Assembly (NCBI GenBank): GCA_029990175.1
Contig: JARKIP010000003.1
Location: forward strand, 4,712,001-4,776,000
Direction of reading: 5' to 3'
Length of the DNA stretch: 64,000 nucleotides
From: Petunia secreta
Taxonomy: Eukaryota > Streptophyta > Magnoliopsida > Solanales > Solanaceae
Both the position numbers and the translations under genes were made by a program. Every line of letters begins with the position of its first letter. Position 1 is the stretch's first letter. The notes beneath the pieces were generated by a model, which was given only the letters and a program-made list of their open reading frames with translations, had not been told where the DNA came from and did no database searches. This document shows positions 9,901 to 22,792 of the stretch, in pieces.

Positions 9901-12556
9901 GTATTTACAATATTTTTTTTAAATATTAATTGCATATTATATGAATATACATTTGACTGGAATTGTAATTTAGTTTTTATAGTATTTTCAATGTATTGTG
10001 CTTTGATTTGCCCATGTATGACATCATAATATTTTCAGTTGCTAGTATCCTAATAACCCTATATCTACATATAGGTCATTTTGTGGATGATAGTTACGAT
10101 ATGCGCGATGCGTTTAGATAATCCTAGTGTTGTTATTGGCAAGCCAGATGTTACGAATGTCAAAGTTAGGTCTGGCGACAACTCTCTTGAATCATTCGAG
10201 GTTCAGGGATGTCCCTTGGACAGTCATCGGCGTGCAGATAAAATTCATCATGATAATTTATCTGGTAACACTTAATGCATTTGTAGAATACTTCTTTTAT
10301 TTCGTTTATTCCAATTACCTTAACATATTTGTTTTTACAATTTTGTTGTTTCTAATTGTCAATTCAAGATAATGTTAACTTAAACCTGAATGTGGAGCAA
10401 GTATTGAAAACAGATGAACGTTCTTCTGTGGTCGATAAAGGTATGAATATGTTACAAATGTTTAGTTTTATAAGATATTTTCTGTTTACAGTAGTTAAGT
10501 TTGATTCTAAAACTATTAAACAGGAAGTCATCCTATTGGAAAGGAAAATTTGATCTTTGATGCAGGGCTGAATATTCATGATGTGCAAGCTGCGGACTGT
10601 GTTAATCAAACAAGTGAAGACCCCCTTTCCCAATTGGGTGAAACTCAGTGGCATGAGCTCACTGCAAGGGCTACTGAGATGGTTAAAAATAGAGCTCTGG
10701 TGAATGAGTTACCTGCTGCGCCCTGTCATGAAATACCTGTTAACATTCAAATGAATGAATTACCTCTCAATACTGATCAACAAGATAACAGAGAGCATCT
10801 TTTGGATAATGTTGTTGAGGAGGAAGGTGGTCCTGATGTTGATCCAGATGAGACACCTCTGATTTCAGTCTGCACAAGAAAGACTTCCAAATTTAAGAAG
10901 TCCTAATTTATTAATGAATTTGGCTCCAGTGGTACATGCTCTGAACTGTCCCAGCGACGCATCTTTCGTCTCATCCATCCCTTGTTAGCAAACATACGGA
11001 CTGAGCCTGATTTCAACCTTACAAATCAATGGGGTCCCTAGATTGATCGAAAAGTAATTAGCAAATCTAAGTAAGTATAAAAAATGAACTATGCTACATC
11101 TTTTAGTAAATTATCGGTTTCCTGTCATCATTCTTTATTTTTCAATACAGGGTTGGTAATCTTTATCCAACAAGGGAAAATAAATTGAATCCCAAGTTTA
11201 ATTTTGGTGTTCATGTGGTTGACAAGAAGGGGTGGTTTCATGTCCTCAACTATGGATCAAAAGACCTCAGTACCACGGTATTCGTCCATTTCTTTCCTTG
11301 CTATCCTTATTATACAAATATGCATTAGTTATTCAATTATATGCATGTTTCATGCATTTTTAATTATTATGTATTATGCAGTAGTATATAACTGAAATAT
11401 TTGTTCCTATCCTTAGTCTAAAACTGATATATTCAGTAGTTATGTTGTATATATTCATGGTATATGCACAAAATATGTTTTCTATATTATAAACTTATTT
11501 TTCATAGATGGCAATATAACAGGGATATGCAGCCATATCTGAGTATATTCATGATATATGCAGAAGGTGAACTTTATATAGTATGCATCTATCCTTGCCA
11601 TCATTAGTATTAATTGGATTATAGTGTAGGTATCAAATTTATATTCATTGTATATTTGCACAGTTAATCATCATATATGTGGGAATATCCTTGTTATCCA
11701 ATCCTTACTTATTTTATACATATGTACTGATGACCTTTTGTAAAATTCATTATTAATTTAATGGTATCTATTTTTTCAGCATCTTGACGTCTTGTTTTAC
11801 TATTTGAGTAAGAAGGTAAAGTATGATCAGGACATTATTGTCAAAGTCACAACCACTGATTGTCAGTTCGATGCAATCATCAAAGCTGTGTATAATGAGT
11901 TCATCAGGTCGGGGAAAGACCTGAGGATTGTAGATGATGCTAAATTGATTTCTGACTATATATTTGGTAGTAGTTTTCGGTGTAATATACCTTGGGTTTT
12001 TGTTGATGATATCTTGTTCCCGGTCAAGGTTGTTCATGATTGGCATTGGATTTTGGCCAGATTGTCTTTCAAGGACCGGTCTACTTATGTTTATGACTCT
12101 AACCCAAATTTACCAGCATATAATGAAGAAGTCATCCAGGCTCTTGATCCCTATGCTACCATGTTACCTCTCTTCTTAACTAGCACCGATTTTATACAAA
12201 GAAGAGCAAATTTGTTCTACAGCGGGTCGCCTTATGAGGAAAAATCTATGGCTGATCCCTTCATGTTGCTTTTCAGTCCAAGGTTACTGTCGTTGATGCA
12301 ACGGTACGTTGTAGTTCAATATCTTTTCCCTCTTCAGATTAGCAAAATATATCACTATTATCTAATGTTCCTCTTTTACTGCATCAGTGATTATGGTGTC
12401 TTTGCTGCTGCGTTTGCGGAGTATTACATTCAGTACCAGTCATTGCCTACACCAGAAGATGACCTTTCAGTTGTACGCAGTCGTTATGCAATGTATCTCT
12501 GGCATTATGGGATGACCAAACAACTAGATTGTGCTGTTAGCGATGAGGAGAATTGA

Positions 12557-13407
12557 CAATCTGCTGTTCCTTTTTTTTTTTTTTTTTTTTTTTGTGGTTT
12601 GAATTTTTGAAGTATGTCTTTTGACATTTAGTTGCTAAGTTATTGAAGTTACAATGGATGGTTTGTATTTTATATTCTGACAATACCATTATGATTATCT
12701 GATGCTATTTAATTTTGTTTACAACATTACTATGAATTTATTAGTTTCTATATATTGAATTTTAAATCTACTATGTCCAGGCTCCCTTTTCTGATATGTT
12801 ATTTTACCTTTATTAATTTTACATTGGATTGCAAATTTTTGTAACATGTACAGTCTTTATATTAAAAAAAATATCATAAAGGTATTTGTCAGAATATGTA
12901 GGTTTTATGCCATGTACATATCACCTACACTCAATTATTTATATATACTTCAATGAGTTATTACAATTTATTTACATATGTGATATAAGTTTCAGTTTAC
13001 TTCCTGTCTTTAGTGAATCTATTGATATCAAACTGCATATTTTGTTAATATTTGTAGCATATTAGGTATTTGCTGTAAAACTTTATCTGTTTCCTGTGTT
13101 ATTTATTGAATCACAAAGATGAAAAATGTCTGCATCCTATTACTTCACTACATTGCAATTGGTTGCACTCGAGAGTTACAAATTAAAGTGGTGCATATAA
13201 GCATTTAAAAATGAAACTTTAAAACAACCACATTTTAACATCCAAAAAGTAATAAATTCTTCATTAAATTAATAATAAAAGTTACTTAATCTTGGAAACA
13301 AAAATTAAAAAAATTATTAAAAACTTAATTAAAAAACAACATCAATAGTTTAACAAATTTGAAAATAAGACATTTAAACAGCAACCTTCACTAAATTAAC
13401 AGTTCTT
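12557..13407. other. Intergenic region between converging MULE genes
   Basis: AT-rich DNA with a T-run at about 12570-12592. It separates the 3' ends of the Ulp1-type gene and the transposase gene and probably holds both polyadenylation regions. I see no further gene. Confidence 0.6.
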
Positions 13408-16195
13408 TTAAAATCTTATTGGAGCATTCCTACAGGTCTTGCGGTTGTGACCTTGATGACCACAACGTGCACAGAATATCCGTGCTCTCTTCAGAGGTCT
13501 CTCTCATGCTGACTTGAATCTTGAAGTTTTTGGCCCGCCTGCTTGTTTTTTACCATGTGACGGCAGTACAATTTCACTTCTTATCTCTTCGGGCACATTC
13601 CAGGCACTCTCACCTTGAATTGGATACGCTGACACTTCATATGTTTTCAACATTGATTCCTTTCTATAGTATTCGACACAGTATTCAGCTGGCTTAATGT
13701 GCATGTAGTCCATGACAACTATTGTGTGTTGACAAGTAATTTCATCAAGTTGATACCTACCACAAGTGCATATTTTTTTCCGTAGATCAACAATATGTTT
13801 CACCCTCCCATACACCACTTTGTATAGAAGATCAGTTGATGGTATTACCTGCATATAGTTTACAAATACTTCATATATATTTTATGCATATTTTTATAGT
13901 CTGCAATACTATTTCATACTTACTGAATACTTTTTGCATATAAATTCTGCATATTCAACAATCATAAGTGCCCTTATGAAATTTGCAGTCAAATTTAATT
14001 TCAAGCAAGTATTAAACTTATTTATATATATGTATATGCAGAGATAATTCAAATTAATTGCATTATACTACTTCATGTTTTTAAGGGATGCTAATTGAAT
14101 TGTACGGCTTAATCTTAATGCAAAAATTATTGAAACAATATGCATAACTGAATGAATAACTTACATTCCATTTTTTAGAAGAAACAATGTTTTCATTCAT
14201 GATTTCTTGATATTTATCCCCAAGTGGTATGTGTCCATCGTAAATTGCCTATTTTTTACAGTCCACATCTGGAATATATCAGTCATGTACTCCATCAATG
14301 CTACAATTGGGAGTCTCCTTGACTGCTTATTCGCTGCATTCACTGACTCTGCAATATTAGATGTCATAAAGAATGTTCGCTTAGTCTGTGCGTGTGCTAT
14401 AGACCACCTTTGATAACCAATTTTGAATAGGTAATCCTTCACTCTACTGTCGATACTCTCAAGGTCCTCCATTGCTTTTTGAAATTCTTCAACTGTGTAT
14501 GCCATTACCACTCTAAAATATATGTCTTTCAGTTTATCTTCACCCTTTTTGAACTTCAACTTAATATTTATCCATAGGTGGAATACACAGACACAATGAG
14601 GTATTTCTGGATATATCGTCTTCACTGCCCGTGCTATACTTTCGTGCTTATCTGACACTACACACATGTCATCCTTTATACCATATGCTTCTCTTAAAGA
14701 TTTGAAAAACCACTCCCAAGCTGCATCATTTTCAGAATCAACAACTACATACGCTAATAGTAGAATATGGCCTACATACAAAATACATTCCTGGAATTAT
14801 GCACTTTAATAAAATTTAAATTATGTATTTAAATATGCAGTTTTAATTGGTGTACAACAGCAAATATTCATTCTGTATTCTGTATAGCATATTAGCTAAG
14901 TTGTAACTACAGGTTGGTATGTTATATATATATATCTGATATGTAGTAAATATTTACTAAATATTATATTAAGATACTTACCAGAACCATCTAATGTGTA
15001 GGCTATTAACATCGTACCACCGCATACACCACTAAAAAAACTACCATTACAGGCCTACAATGTTGTCATCCCTGTATAAATGCATTGAGCGCAATGAAAA
15101 CATACAAAAACGAATCATCATCTGCTTTTTTAAGCTTTGTAACAAATTCAGGGTTGGCCTTGTTCAGGACGTAAAGATAACTTGAAATTATTCCATAGGC
15201 TTGACTTGGTTCCCCCCCCTCAATAATTCAATTTCCTTCTCCTTACATCTCCACGCTTTCATGTAGTTGAGTGTAATATCATATGTTTTTTTCAACTCCA
15301 TTATGATGTCCTTCGGTGTGTATATTGTTTTTGGATCTGCAAACCTTTCCTTCATTATATTTCCAATAACATCAGTACTCACACGCCGCTCTGAAATCAA
15401 CCTTTCTTCTATTGGACATGTGTGGACATTGTTAAATTTTCTTATCATGAATACCCTTGAGCCATTCAAGCTTGATGATCGCAGCATCTAACTACACGGA
15501 CTGTTAACACAAACTACTGAATACCTGACAGTAGCATTCAAGTAATATATATAAATTAATAAACATGTAATATTTACAGAATATACTGTAATATGTATTC
15601 AATATTAATTAAAAAAACTACCTCTTTGTTGAAGACCTATCAACCTTAGTTCCAAACTTTTCTTTTAGAGCGTCGTTCTTTACCATACTTTGGAGAGTTT
15701 CCTTGTCCTTATATACCTGATTTTCCTGTATGTTGTCATGTTCAGGATTTTCAATGACACCAATTTCATCAATTGGTACACCATCAATTTCATCATTGTT
15801 ACTTGAAAATATTGCTGGACTACTTCTGCAATGTTGATATTCTGGATTCGATCTTGATCACTGCAAATATTCGTACCCAATAACACTGCATTTGTGCTAG
15901 AACCAACTATGCAAAATGGATATTCGCTCATTTTGGTTCCTTTTTTTTGCTCCACATAAAGTTGAACACCCATATCATTCTTAATGGAGATTTGTTGGAA
16001 TCCTTCTTCAATTTGATACTGGATATTAAGCGTATATTTAGATGTGTCTACTGCCAGTTGAGATACTATTGCACCCATAAACGTTGCATACAAACAGTCT
16101 TCTTGTAGTAGAATTCCATCAGCTTTGTAGTTGATAAATTTGTAATCATCAACCTATTGTCCTTCATATTGAATTAAAATCTTAATTGGTGACAT
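13408..16195 (-). pseudogene. MuDR-type MULE transposase, degenerate
   Basis: Minus-strand gene for a Mutator-like DDE transposase. The probable start is the ATG at 16195-16193 (MSPIKILIQYEG); codon 14 is TAG (plus 16154-16156). The N-terminal domain lies at 16093-15680, the MuDR DNA-binding region at 15487-15188 (NNVHTCPIEERL, YMKAWRCKEKEIELLRG), the DDE core at 15050-14197 (GSFFSGVCGGTMLIAYTLDG; CVVSDKHESIARAV; PHCVCVFHLW), the SWIM zinc finger at 13854-13504 (CTCGRYQLDEITCQHTIV), and a C-terminal zinc knuckle CARCGHQGHNRKTC ending at TAA 13408. Lesions: an indel in a run of eight G near 15212-15219, a TGA before the DDE core, a one-base deletion at about 15047 that removes the first catalytic Asp codon, and a TGA at 13506-13504 before the zinc knuckle. 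Introns probably separate some parts. Confidence 0.85.
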
Positions 16196-16618
16196 ATTGT
16201 GATGATATTCACGCAATACAACTTCAATATCGATAATGATTCCTATTGAATGTATTTATAGAGATACCTTCTATTCAAAAAAAATTGGGAATATTTCTGT
16301 AATATCATTATATATATGAATATATATATATAGTGGTAAAGATTGTTCATTATGTGCCTTGTGGGAATCATGATTTTTCGGCTGCTGAGATTCCATAAAC
16401 ATTCAGGTAAGAGACGTGATGTTCTTAGATATTTACGCAGTGTTTAAGATATTCACGGAGTGATTTAAACAGCTGATTTTCAGCTGCTGAGATTCCATAA
16501 CGACTAAGTTAATCGACGTGAGTTTATGAGATATTCACGTAGTGTTTTAAGACGTTAGGACCTATTTTTTAGCATCTATTTTAGTTAGCCATTGATGTAT
16601 ATTAAATGTGTCTATTAA
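16196..16618. other. Flank between MULE and LTR element
   Basis: No gene. It contains two diverged copies of a block with GGCTGCTGAGATTCCATAA (16380 and about 16480) and GATATTCACG(T/G)AGTG, a tandem duplication of about 100 bp that could belong to the MULE end. Confidence 0.5.
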
Positions 16619-16623
16619 ACAAT

Positions 16624-18770
16624 TGTTGACACCCAATTTTGTCCATCCTTTTTCTATAATTAGCTATATTCAACTTAAGGGTGCAATGTGACTATTTGTG
16701 CAAAATGTGCATTAGAAACCATGCATTTACGTGCGTTATCCTCTATTTATATATTATATACCTAAGTGTGTCTATATTACGTAATTTTTGCATCATTTAG
16801 GCTATTTGTCAAAATTGTGACTATTCGTGAAATTAGTACATTTATAATATTAGTAGCTATATTATATAATTACATCATTTAGGCTACATGTCAAGTTTGT
16901 TTCAATTTTTAATTATTTATGCAAATTAATAATTATTTGTGATTATATATATTTAAATAATTTTAGTTGAGTTTATTTAAATAATTATTTGTTCATTTTA
17001 TAATATATGTATATCTATATTTTATTTTACAACTTTAAGTTTAATATTGGCCAATTAAAGTGCCCAAATTCCTTTTTATTATTAATTCTTCCATATTTCA
17101 AAATTACTACCAAAATTCTTTATTTATTTTTTATTTATTTACACTTTTTTACTTTGAACCTAGCCAAATTTCCTAACCAAATACATCCCTTACATAAACC
17201 ATATCCAAGTTCGTTCCCCATATCATCTCCTAAAAAAATAAGCCCCAAAATCCCCCATCAAATCTATCAAAATCCCTCAATCTCCTCCTTAATCCCTAAA
17301 ATTATCTCCCAAAATCTCTCCCCAAATCAGCCCCTAATTATTTTCTAATCCTATATCTACAATAAGACACAGTACACTCACTTCAGCACGGGGGTCTTCA
17401 AAAAATCATCTTCTTCACACACTCACTCACATTTCATCACTACTTACATTACATCTTTACACAACAATCAACAGTACATTCTTCTAAAAAACAATACAAT
17501 TCTTCCATCTCCTTCTCCACACGATCCCACAACACGTATACACTCCAGAATCATCAGAAATCATCGCTCACCCCTCAAACAATATCTACACCGTACAACA
17601 CCATTACATACAACACCCATCATCTTCGCTTACCCCTACAACACCTACACCATCGACGATACACACACACAGATTCGAAGAGGGTAAAGAGAAACAGAGC
17701 GGAAAACGGGGTGGGTAGTACAGATCAAGAACCAGTGGTGAAAAGCATCACCACCACCGGAATCGCCAAACCCAAAAATTCGCCGGTGACTTTCGTTCCT
17801 CCCATTGACTGTTATTGGAACGATAGCTGAGGAGAAAGAAGAAGGGGTGGAAGCGACGCCGCTGAGGCCGGTGGTCGCTCCCCTTTCTCCTCCATCTAAC
17901 TGTTGCTCCGCTATTTGCCATTGCCGGAAAAGCTGCATCTGGCTTTGTCAATTTATACAATCTGCTCGTTTCCATGAGAACCTTATGGCCTCTTGGCTAA
18001 ACTCAGATCTGCTCTTATATCTCTACTGATGCTTATGTTATATGTGTTCGTATTTGGCTATGACCCTTTGTTGATGGTTCTTCTATATGGTGCAGATGTT
18101 GGCTCTTCCATACTATGGGTCTTGCTGTATTTTTGTTCTGCTATAACTTTGTTGGCCGCACTTAGTTATTTAATTCTTGTATTACGTTGTTCGGTCATTG
18201 AGGTTTTTTTTTTTAACTAATTGGAACAGAATACTACTAATCATTTCTTTTTAAGAGTTTACAGGCCCTTTGCTTTATGTTGTTGGCTCTGCTACGACTT
18301 GCGCAGTACTATGTTAAGGCAGTCTATAATCAATGTTAAGGCAGTCTATAATCAATGTTGAGGCTACGAGCTGATTTGAACAGATACTACAAAGCCCATG
18401 ACGTTTGGAGGCCAATACAAGTCCCGTCCCGTATATACCGTCCCTTTACGTGTCCCGAAAACAAACAAAATGGGCTATGACGATGCATATCACTTTGCAA
18501 ATTAAGCGATAGTGGAGTGGTGGGATTGAAGGTGCTTGGCACGGCAATATGACCGGCTCCGTATTTGCAGCCGCACCGACATCCCTAACCTCAGCTTGAT
18601 GCAATACATATTCTGAGCCTAAACTTTCAAAAATTCCCTTTTCCCTTTTTGTTTTCTTTTTATTACTATTGTTATTATAATTACTATTAATTTTTATTAA
18701 TGCTAACATTTTTTATTATTATCGTTACTGCTATTTTCTTATAATTATTATCATTATTATTATTGATTAC

Positions 18771-18802
<32 letters not shown>

Positions 18803-19437
18803 TACTACTACTACTACTACTACTACTTTATTCTACTTTTATTTTTGCTTTATTTCATTAGTTATATTATTAACTTCATTTTCGTATTTTTGCGAAATAC
18901 TTCCTGACGTGACTCATTAAAAGCGACATCATTGGAGGAGACAAATGTTTCAAGATATTTACTATTGTATTTTTGGCTTATTGTTCAATTTTCGGCACAC
19001 TAACTAATTTTGTTAATTTTGCAAGGTCCATTTAATTGAAGTTTGCTAAGGAAGAAAACAATTCGAGAAGATGAATCCTTTACTTTAAATTCAATTTTGT
19101 ATACTTGTATATTCTAGTGAAAACTGTTTAATTTTATTAAGTTTAATTTATTTTAAATCCCAATTATTTAGTCCGGTCGGTAACCACATTTGGTGGGGCT
19201 CGAAAGGTGCCTAACCCCTTCCTCTCGAGTTAACCTGAACCTCTTACCTAGAAATTCTGGTTTGTAGACTAAGTTTCAGAGTTAATTGTATAATTGGCTA
19301 GAAATAAAATAGGTGCCCTAATACGCCTTGTTAAAAAATATGTTAGGTGGCGACTCCAAGTCTTTACCCGCGAGTCCCAATAAGTCGTGCCATGTTTCGA
19401 ACTCTAACCAGGGTTCGGGTAAAAATGGGTGTCGACA
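16624..19437 (+). repeat. 5' LTR of the 13.3-kb element
   Basis: It starts TGTTGACACCC and ends GGTGTCGACA, pairing with 27139-29946. Inside are a TTA/CTA microsatellite (about 18770-18830) that is longer than in the other LTR, and a 22-bp duplication (GTTAAGGCAGTCTATAATCA at about 18313 and 18335) shared by both LTRs. Short open frames on both strands (for example around 17645-18220) occur in both LTRs and look like chance frames. Confidence 0.9.
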
Positions 19438-19440
19438 GAA

Positions 19441-19458
19441 TGGCGACTCCGCTGGGGA
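19441..19458 (+). other. Primer binding site, tRNA-Arg type
   Basis: TGGCGACTCCGCTGGGGA starts three bases after the 5' LTR. It is complementary to a tRNA 3' end of the form TCCCCAGCGGAGTCG-CCA, which I recognise as a plant tRNA-Arg acceptor/T-arm end, the primer type of Ogre-like elements. The tRNA assignment is from memory. Confidence 0.7.
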
Positions 19459-21172
19459 CATCAAGGTTCAAACCATAACGGACTTTAATTGGGATTCTTT
19501 GCATTTATTTTCTTATTTTCGTTATTCTCAAAACTAATATTCCTTTCTTTTCCCTTTGCAGGTTTGAAGTTTAGTTTTCTATTTCATTTGTATTTTATTT
19601 ATTATCTGTAATTATTATTTTGTTCATATTTCCTCCACTCCTGGAATTTTTTACACTTGCACACACCATAAACGGTTACGTGGATCTCACGGCCGTTTCA
19701 CTCTCAAAAACTCTTTAGGGGGAACGGTTGGGGTATAGTTGGTCCGTGGTACAACCAACAACTCCAAACGTTCCCACCCCTTGGTTGTCCGCCTGGGGGA
19801 ACCATGTTCTTGTCTAGTAAACCCACTCTCGGCACAACATGTCATAAACTTCAGTTATTATTTTCGAATCTTCTAAATCTTTTTCTTTAAAACAATTTCA
19901 CTTCATAATTCTTTTACCTTTTTTTCGAAATTTTCAACATATTTTCCAGAATTAACTTGTTTGTTTCTCCCTTTTAAAATTTATTTTTAAAAAATATTTC
20001 GATATGTGCTCCATTTTCACAAATTTGCTAAATCTTTTTTTAAAACAAGTTTCACTTCATAACTCTTTTCGCATTTTTGAAAATATATCGCCAAACTCTA
20101 TTAGCCTACTTTTCAAAATTAACTTGTTTTATTCGTCTTTCCCTCATTTAAAAGTCGGTAAAATATTTGCATCTTTTTTTTTTCGTGATTTTTAATATTG
20201 CCTAGTTTATATTAATCCTATCTTTCGAAATTAACGCGTTTGTTTTGTTCTTATCCTTTTAAAATGATTTTATGAAACACTTCAATATGTGTGCATCATT
20301 TTACAAAACATATGCATCTCTTTCAAAACTTGTGCATTTCTTTTAAATTTATGCATATTATGCATACCTTTCGCCGCTCCTGGCAAGTTTCTAAATCGTG
20401 CGTTGGTTACGACCACCTCTTCCCTCACAAAAATCTCCTTTTATGGGGAACAACTTGGAACCCATTTGGCCCGAGACGTTCCCGCTCCTGAGTTGCCTGC
20501 TTGGGAGGATAATAAAACTCGGTATAGGCAACTTCATTCTTTAGTAGCAATGCTAGGAATCATGCATCATGACATATCATTCAGTCGACTTGTTTTCAAG
20601 TCCGATAGGCCAACTTATTCAAGCAATCTGAACGGGTTTTTGGCCTTATAAAGTGTTAAACATGATTTATTGGCATATACTTAAAGGATTGAACGTGCAA
20701 ATGTAGACCGTTTATGGGAATTATTCTGTATTCAATGCTATTCGAAAGCACAAATGGTAACCGAAGAGGCATCAAAGATGAAATTGAATCAGAAACGACT
20801 GTTTATTCTTAAGCGGTTGGAATCATTCTGTATTCAATACTATTCAAACGCGCAAAAGGTAATCGAAAAGGCATTAAAGGCCAAATTTGAAGCAGAAATA
20901 ACCGTTTGATGGACGGGATGACACATAACGCACATTTATCTTTTAAACATTATATAAAGACTTGACGTCCTTGGCATGTCAAAAATCCATTAACATTTTC
21001 CTTCTAAACTGTCTAGAGGGTTCTCAACTCACAACGACACATCTCCTCATATCCTCTGTTGCATTGTTTTCAAAAGCTTGTGCCACACTGATCATTTTGC
21101 TCACAATAGAGCAAATCTTAGGAATCCTTTCTTTCCCTTTTTCCTATTACCCTCCACCTTTTCCAAAAGATC
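19459..21172 (+). other. Leader region of the 13.3-kb element
   Basis: Non-coding. Diverged direct repeats of about 165 bp run from about 19866 to 20290 (TTTAAAACAA...TTTCACTTCATAA...AATTAAC.TGTTT). A duplicated 102-bp block lies at 20718-20921. A small stem near 19750 (GTTGGTCCGTGGTACAACCAAC) could fold. Confidence 0.5.
20718..20921. repeat. Diverged 102-bp tandem duplication
   Basis: Units start at 20718 (GAATTATTCTGTATTCAATG) and 20820 (GAATCATTCTGTATTCAATA). They share most of their length, ending in a GAAAC/GAAAT-AAC-GTTT block. It lies in the leader of the 13.3-kb element. Confidence 0.8.
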
Positions 21173-22792
21173 ATGGCCACTAGAACATTTGACATGGTTA
21201 TTGAAATTCCTCAGTTGCTCAGAGATTGGTGGGGAAACCTAAGCATAGACCAACAAGACCAAGTTAAAGTGGTGTTGGGGAACCTAGTTTCACTAATGGA
21301 GCACACTGCAGTAAAAGAGATAGTAGAAGCAGCAGTACACTATTGGGATGCGGACCAAGCGGTTTTCCATTTTGGGAGTGTTGAATTGACACCACTACTG
21401 GAGGAAATAGGCGGATTAACTCAGCTGCCGTTTGAAAGTGAAGAAGTCTTGATGCCTAAGAACACTACACCCGAGGAGTTTTTCGAAATGATAGGGTTTA
21501 AGCCCGAGTTATGCACAGACAGTATAAGGCAGTCGGGAATTTCTCTAACTTCCCTCTACATAAAATTTGGGTATGGAGAAGCATTTCAAGAATCTGAAGA
21601 CTTTTTCAACATTAACCAGGCAGAGTGGTAAGAGCGGAGAGTACTTGCTTTTGTCACCAGCTTTTTAGGGACCGTCGTGTTTCCACAACACAAAGGACGA
21701 GTCGACGTTTGCATAGTATCAATCGCTGATGTCCTACTCAAAGATTTTGAAAAGAAATGCACTTTGGTACCTATGATCGTTGCAGAACTTTACCAAGCTT
21801 TAGAAAGATGCAAGAAGGGAACTGGTTTCTTCGAAGGTTGCAATTTGCTTTTGCAAACTTGGTTGATGGAACATTTGCAAAAGGTGAACAGCACAGACCA
21901 AGGCTTCCACCCCATACCGAGAGAAAAATATATCTTGACACATATTACCCGCATGAACAGTGCTCTTGAAAAGTGGGACCGGCCAACAACCACTGAAGGC
22001 TGGCACCACAGGCTTTCTCAGTTGACATCTGAAGACATGCAATGGATGTTTGATTACTTTCCCAGCACAACAGTAATCACACGATCCGAAAGAGACTCAT
22101 TTCTCATCTTAGTGGGCTTTAGAGGAGTTTACCCATACACTCCTTTAAGGGCACTTAGGCAAGCGAGGAGAATGCAGATTGTACCCCGAATTGCAGACAT
22201 CAGAAGTTTCAAAGCTGATATTTTCGGAGGAGTGATACCATTCAAAGACAAGATATTAGAACTTTGGAAAGCAAGGCATCGAATGGAATTTGAGACTATT
22301 GGACGAGACAGATTTGATGCAGGCTATGATGAAGATTATCCAGACTGGCTAAGGAAAGACATAACAAAGGCAGTTCAACCAAGAGCAACGAAGAAAAGGA
22401 AAAGAAATGCCAATGAATTGGAATCTGAGTGTAAGAGGCTACACAAACAACTGGCAAAGGCATGAGAGAAACTAACGAAGAAGCAAAGTTTGGTCGAAGC
22501 AAAGGACAAATAAAAAGACAAATGGCGCAATAAAGCAGAACTCCTGACAAAACGCATAGAGTCTATCGGTGTATGGGCTAGCGAAGGAATGAACTCTATG
22601 GCTGACAAAGGAATAGAAGAGAAAGGAAGGAAGGCTTGGGAAATGTTGAAAAACTTTACATTTGACATATCTCGGCTCTTAACCAACGCAGACAGTATCA
22701 TCTTTCAAGGAGACTCGTCAGGGGCAAGTTCGTCTAACAAAGATTCGTCCGACGAGGAAGAATATGAATCTTCTGGGGATGGATCAACATGA
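21173..22792 (+). pseudogene. Retroelement ORF1-like protein (DUF7745 / plant mobile domain type), three stops
   Basis: One frame of 540 codons starting with ATG at 21173 (MATRTFDMVIEIPQ), interrupted only by TAA 21629-21631, TGA 22463-22465 and TAA 22511-22513. There are no frameshifts. The central part has hallmarks of the DUF7745 / plant-mobile-domain-like proteins found as ORF1 in plant retroelements: MFPQHKGRVDVCI, FFEGCNLLLQTWLMEHL and PYTPLRALRQARRMQ. Next come a basic stretch (RATKKRKRNANELE), a charged segment likely to form a coiled coil, and an acidic Ser-rich tail (SSDEEEYESSGDGS). The function is unknown; in Ogre-like elements ORF1 lies upstream of gag, but no gag follows here. 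The clean frame suggests the stops are recent. Family assignment is by motif memory. Confidence 0.7.

Larger units (their letters stand above)
5707..12556 (+). pseudogene. DUF1985 / Ulp1 (C48) protease-like gene of a MULE, degenerate
   Basis: Family role: a Ulp1-type SUMO-protease-like cysteine peptidase carried by plant MULEs. Exon 1 (5707-6105) encodes a basic, Ser/Asp-rich N-terminus (MAKRGDKNPRKP) and has an in-frame TAG at 5845-5847. Exon 2 (6681-7512) holds the DUF1985 domain (LWFDFYGNKMRFGLLEFGLVTGL) but has a one-base shift near 7210 and a TAA at 7330-7332. Several small acidic exons follow (from 7992, 8415 and about 8616), then repeated exons (9213-9900) and exons near 10.55-11.28 kb (in-frame TAA about 10904 and TAG about 11039). 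The C48 domain starts at 11781. His (HDWHWILA) and Asp (YVYDSN) are present, but the Cys expected in the DCG motif is Tyr (SDYGVFAAAFAEYY, codon 12392-12394). It is therefore broken and, even if expressed, would lack peptidase activity. Exon borders after 8.3 kb are approximate. Confidence 0.82.
5707..16195. mobile_element. KAONASHI-like MULE carrying an Ulp1 gene (approximate limits)
   Basis: A plus-strand DUF1985/Ulp1 protease gene (5707-12556) and a minus-strand MuDR transposase (13408-16195) converge tail to tail. This is the gene pair of the plant MULE group known as KAONASHI, in which Ulp1-like sequences travel with the transposase and terminal inverted repeats are usually missing. The limits given are gene limits, since I could not find inverted repeats or a TSD. 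The right flank is interrupted 424 bp further on by a 13-kb LTR element. Both genes are pseudogenes, so this copy is immobile. Confidence 0.72.

Noticed and set aside
5048..16618. Terminal inverted repeats for the KAONASHI-like MULE
   Set aside because: I compared 5.05-5.7 kb with 16.2-16.6 kb and saw no convincing inverted match; this group often lacks them.
17645..18220. Short open frames repeated at 28135-28731
   Set aside because: They are duplicated only because they lie in the two LTRs; they overlap on both strands and have no recognisable domain.
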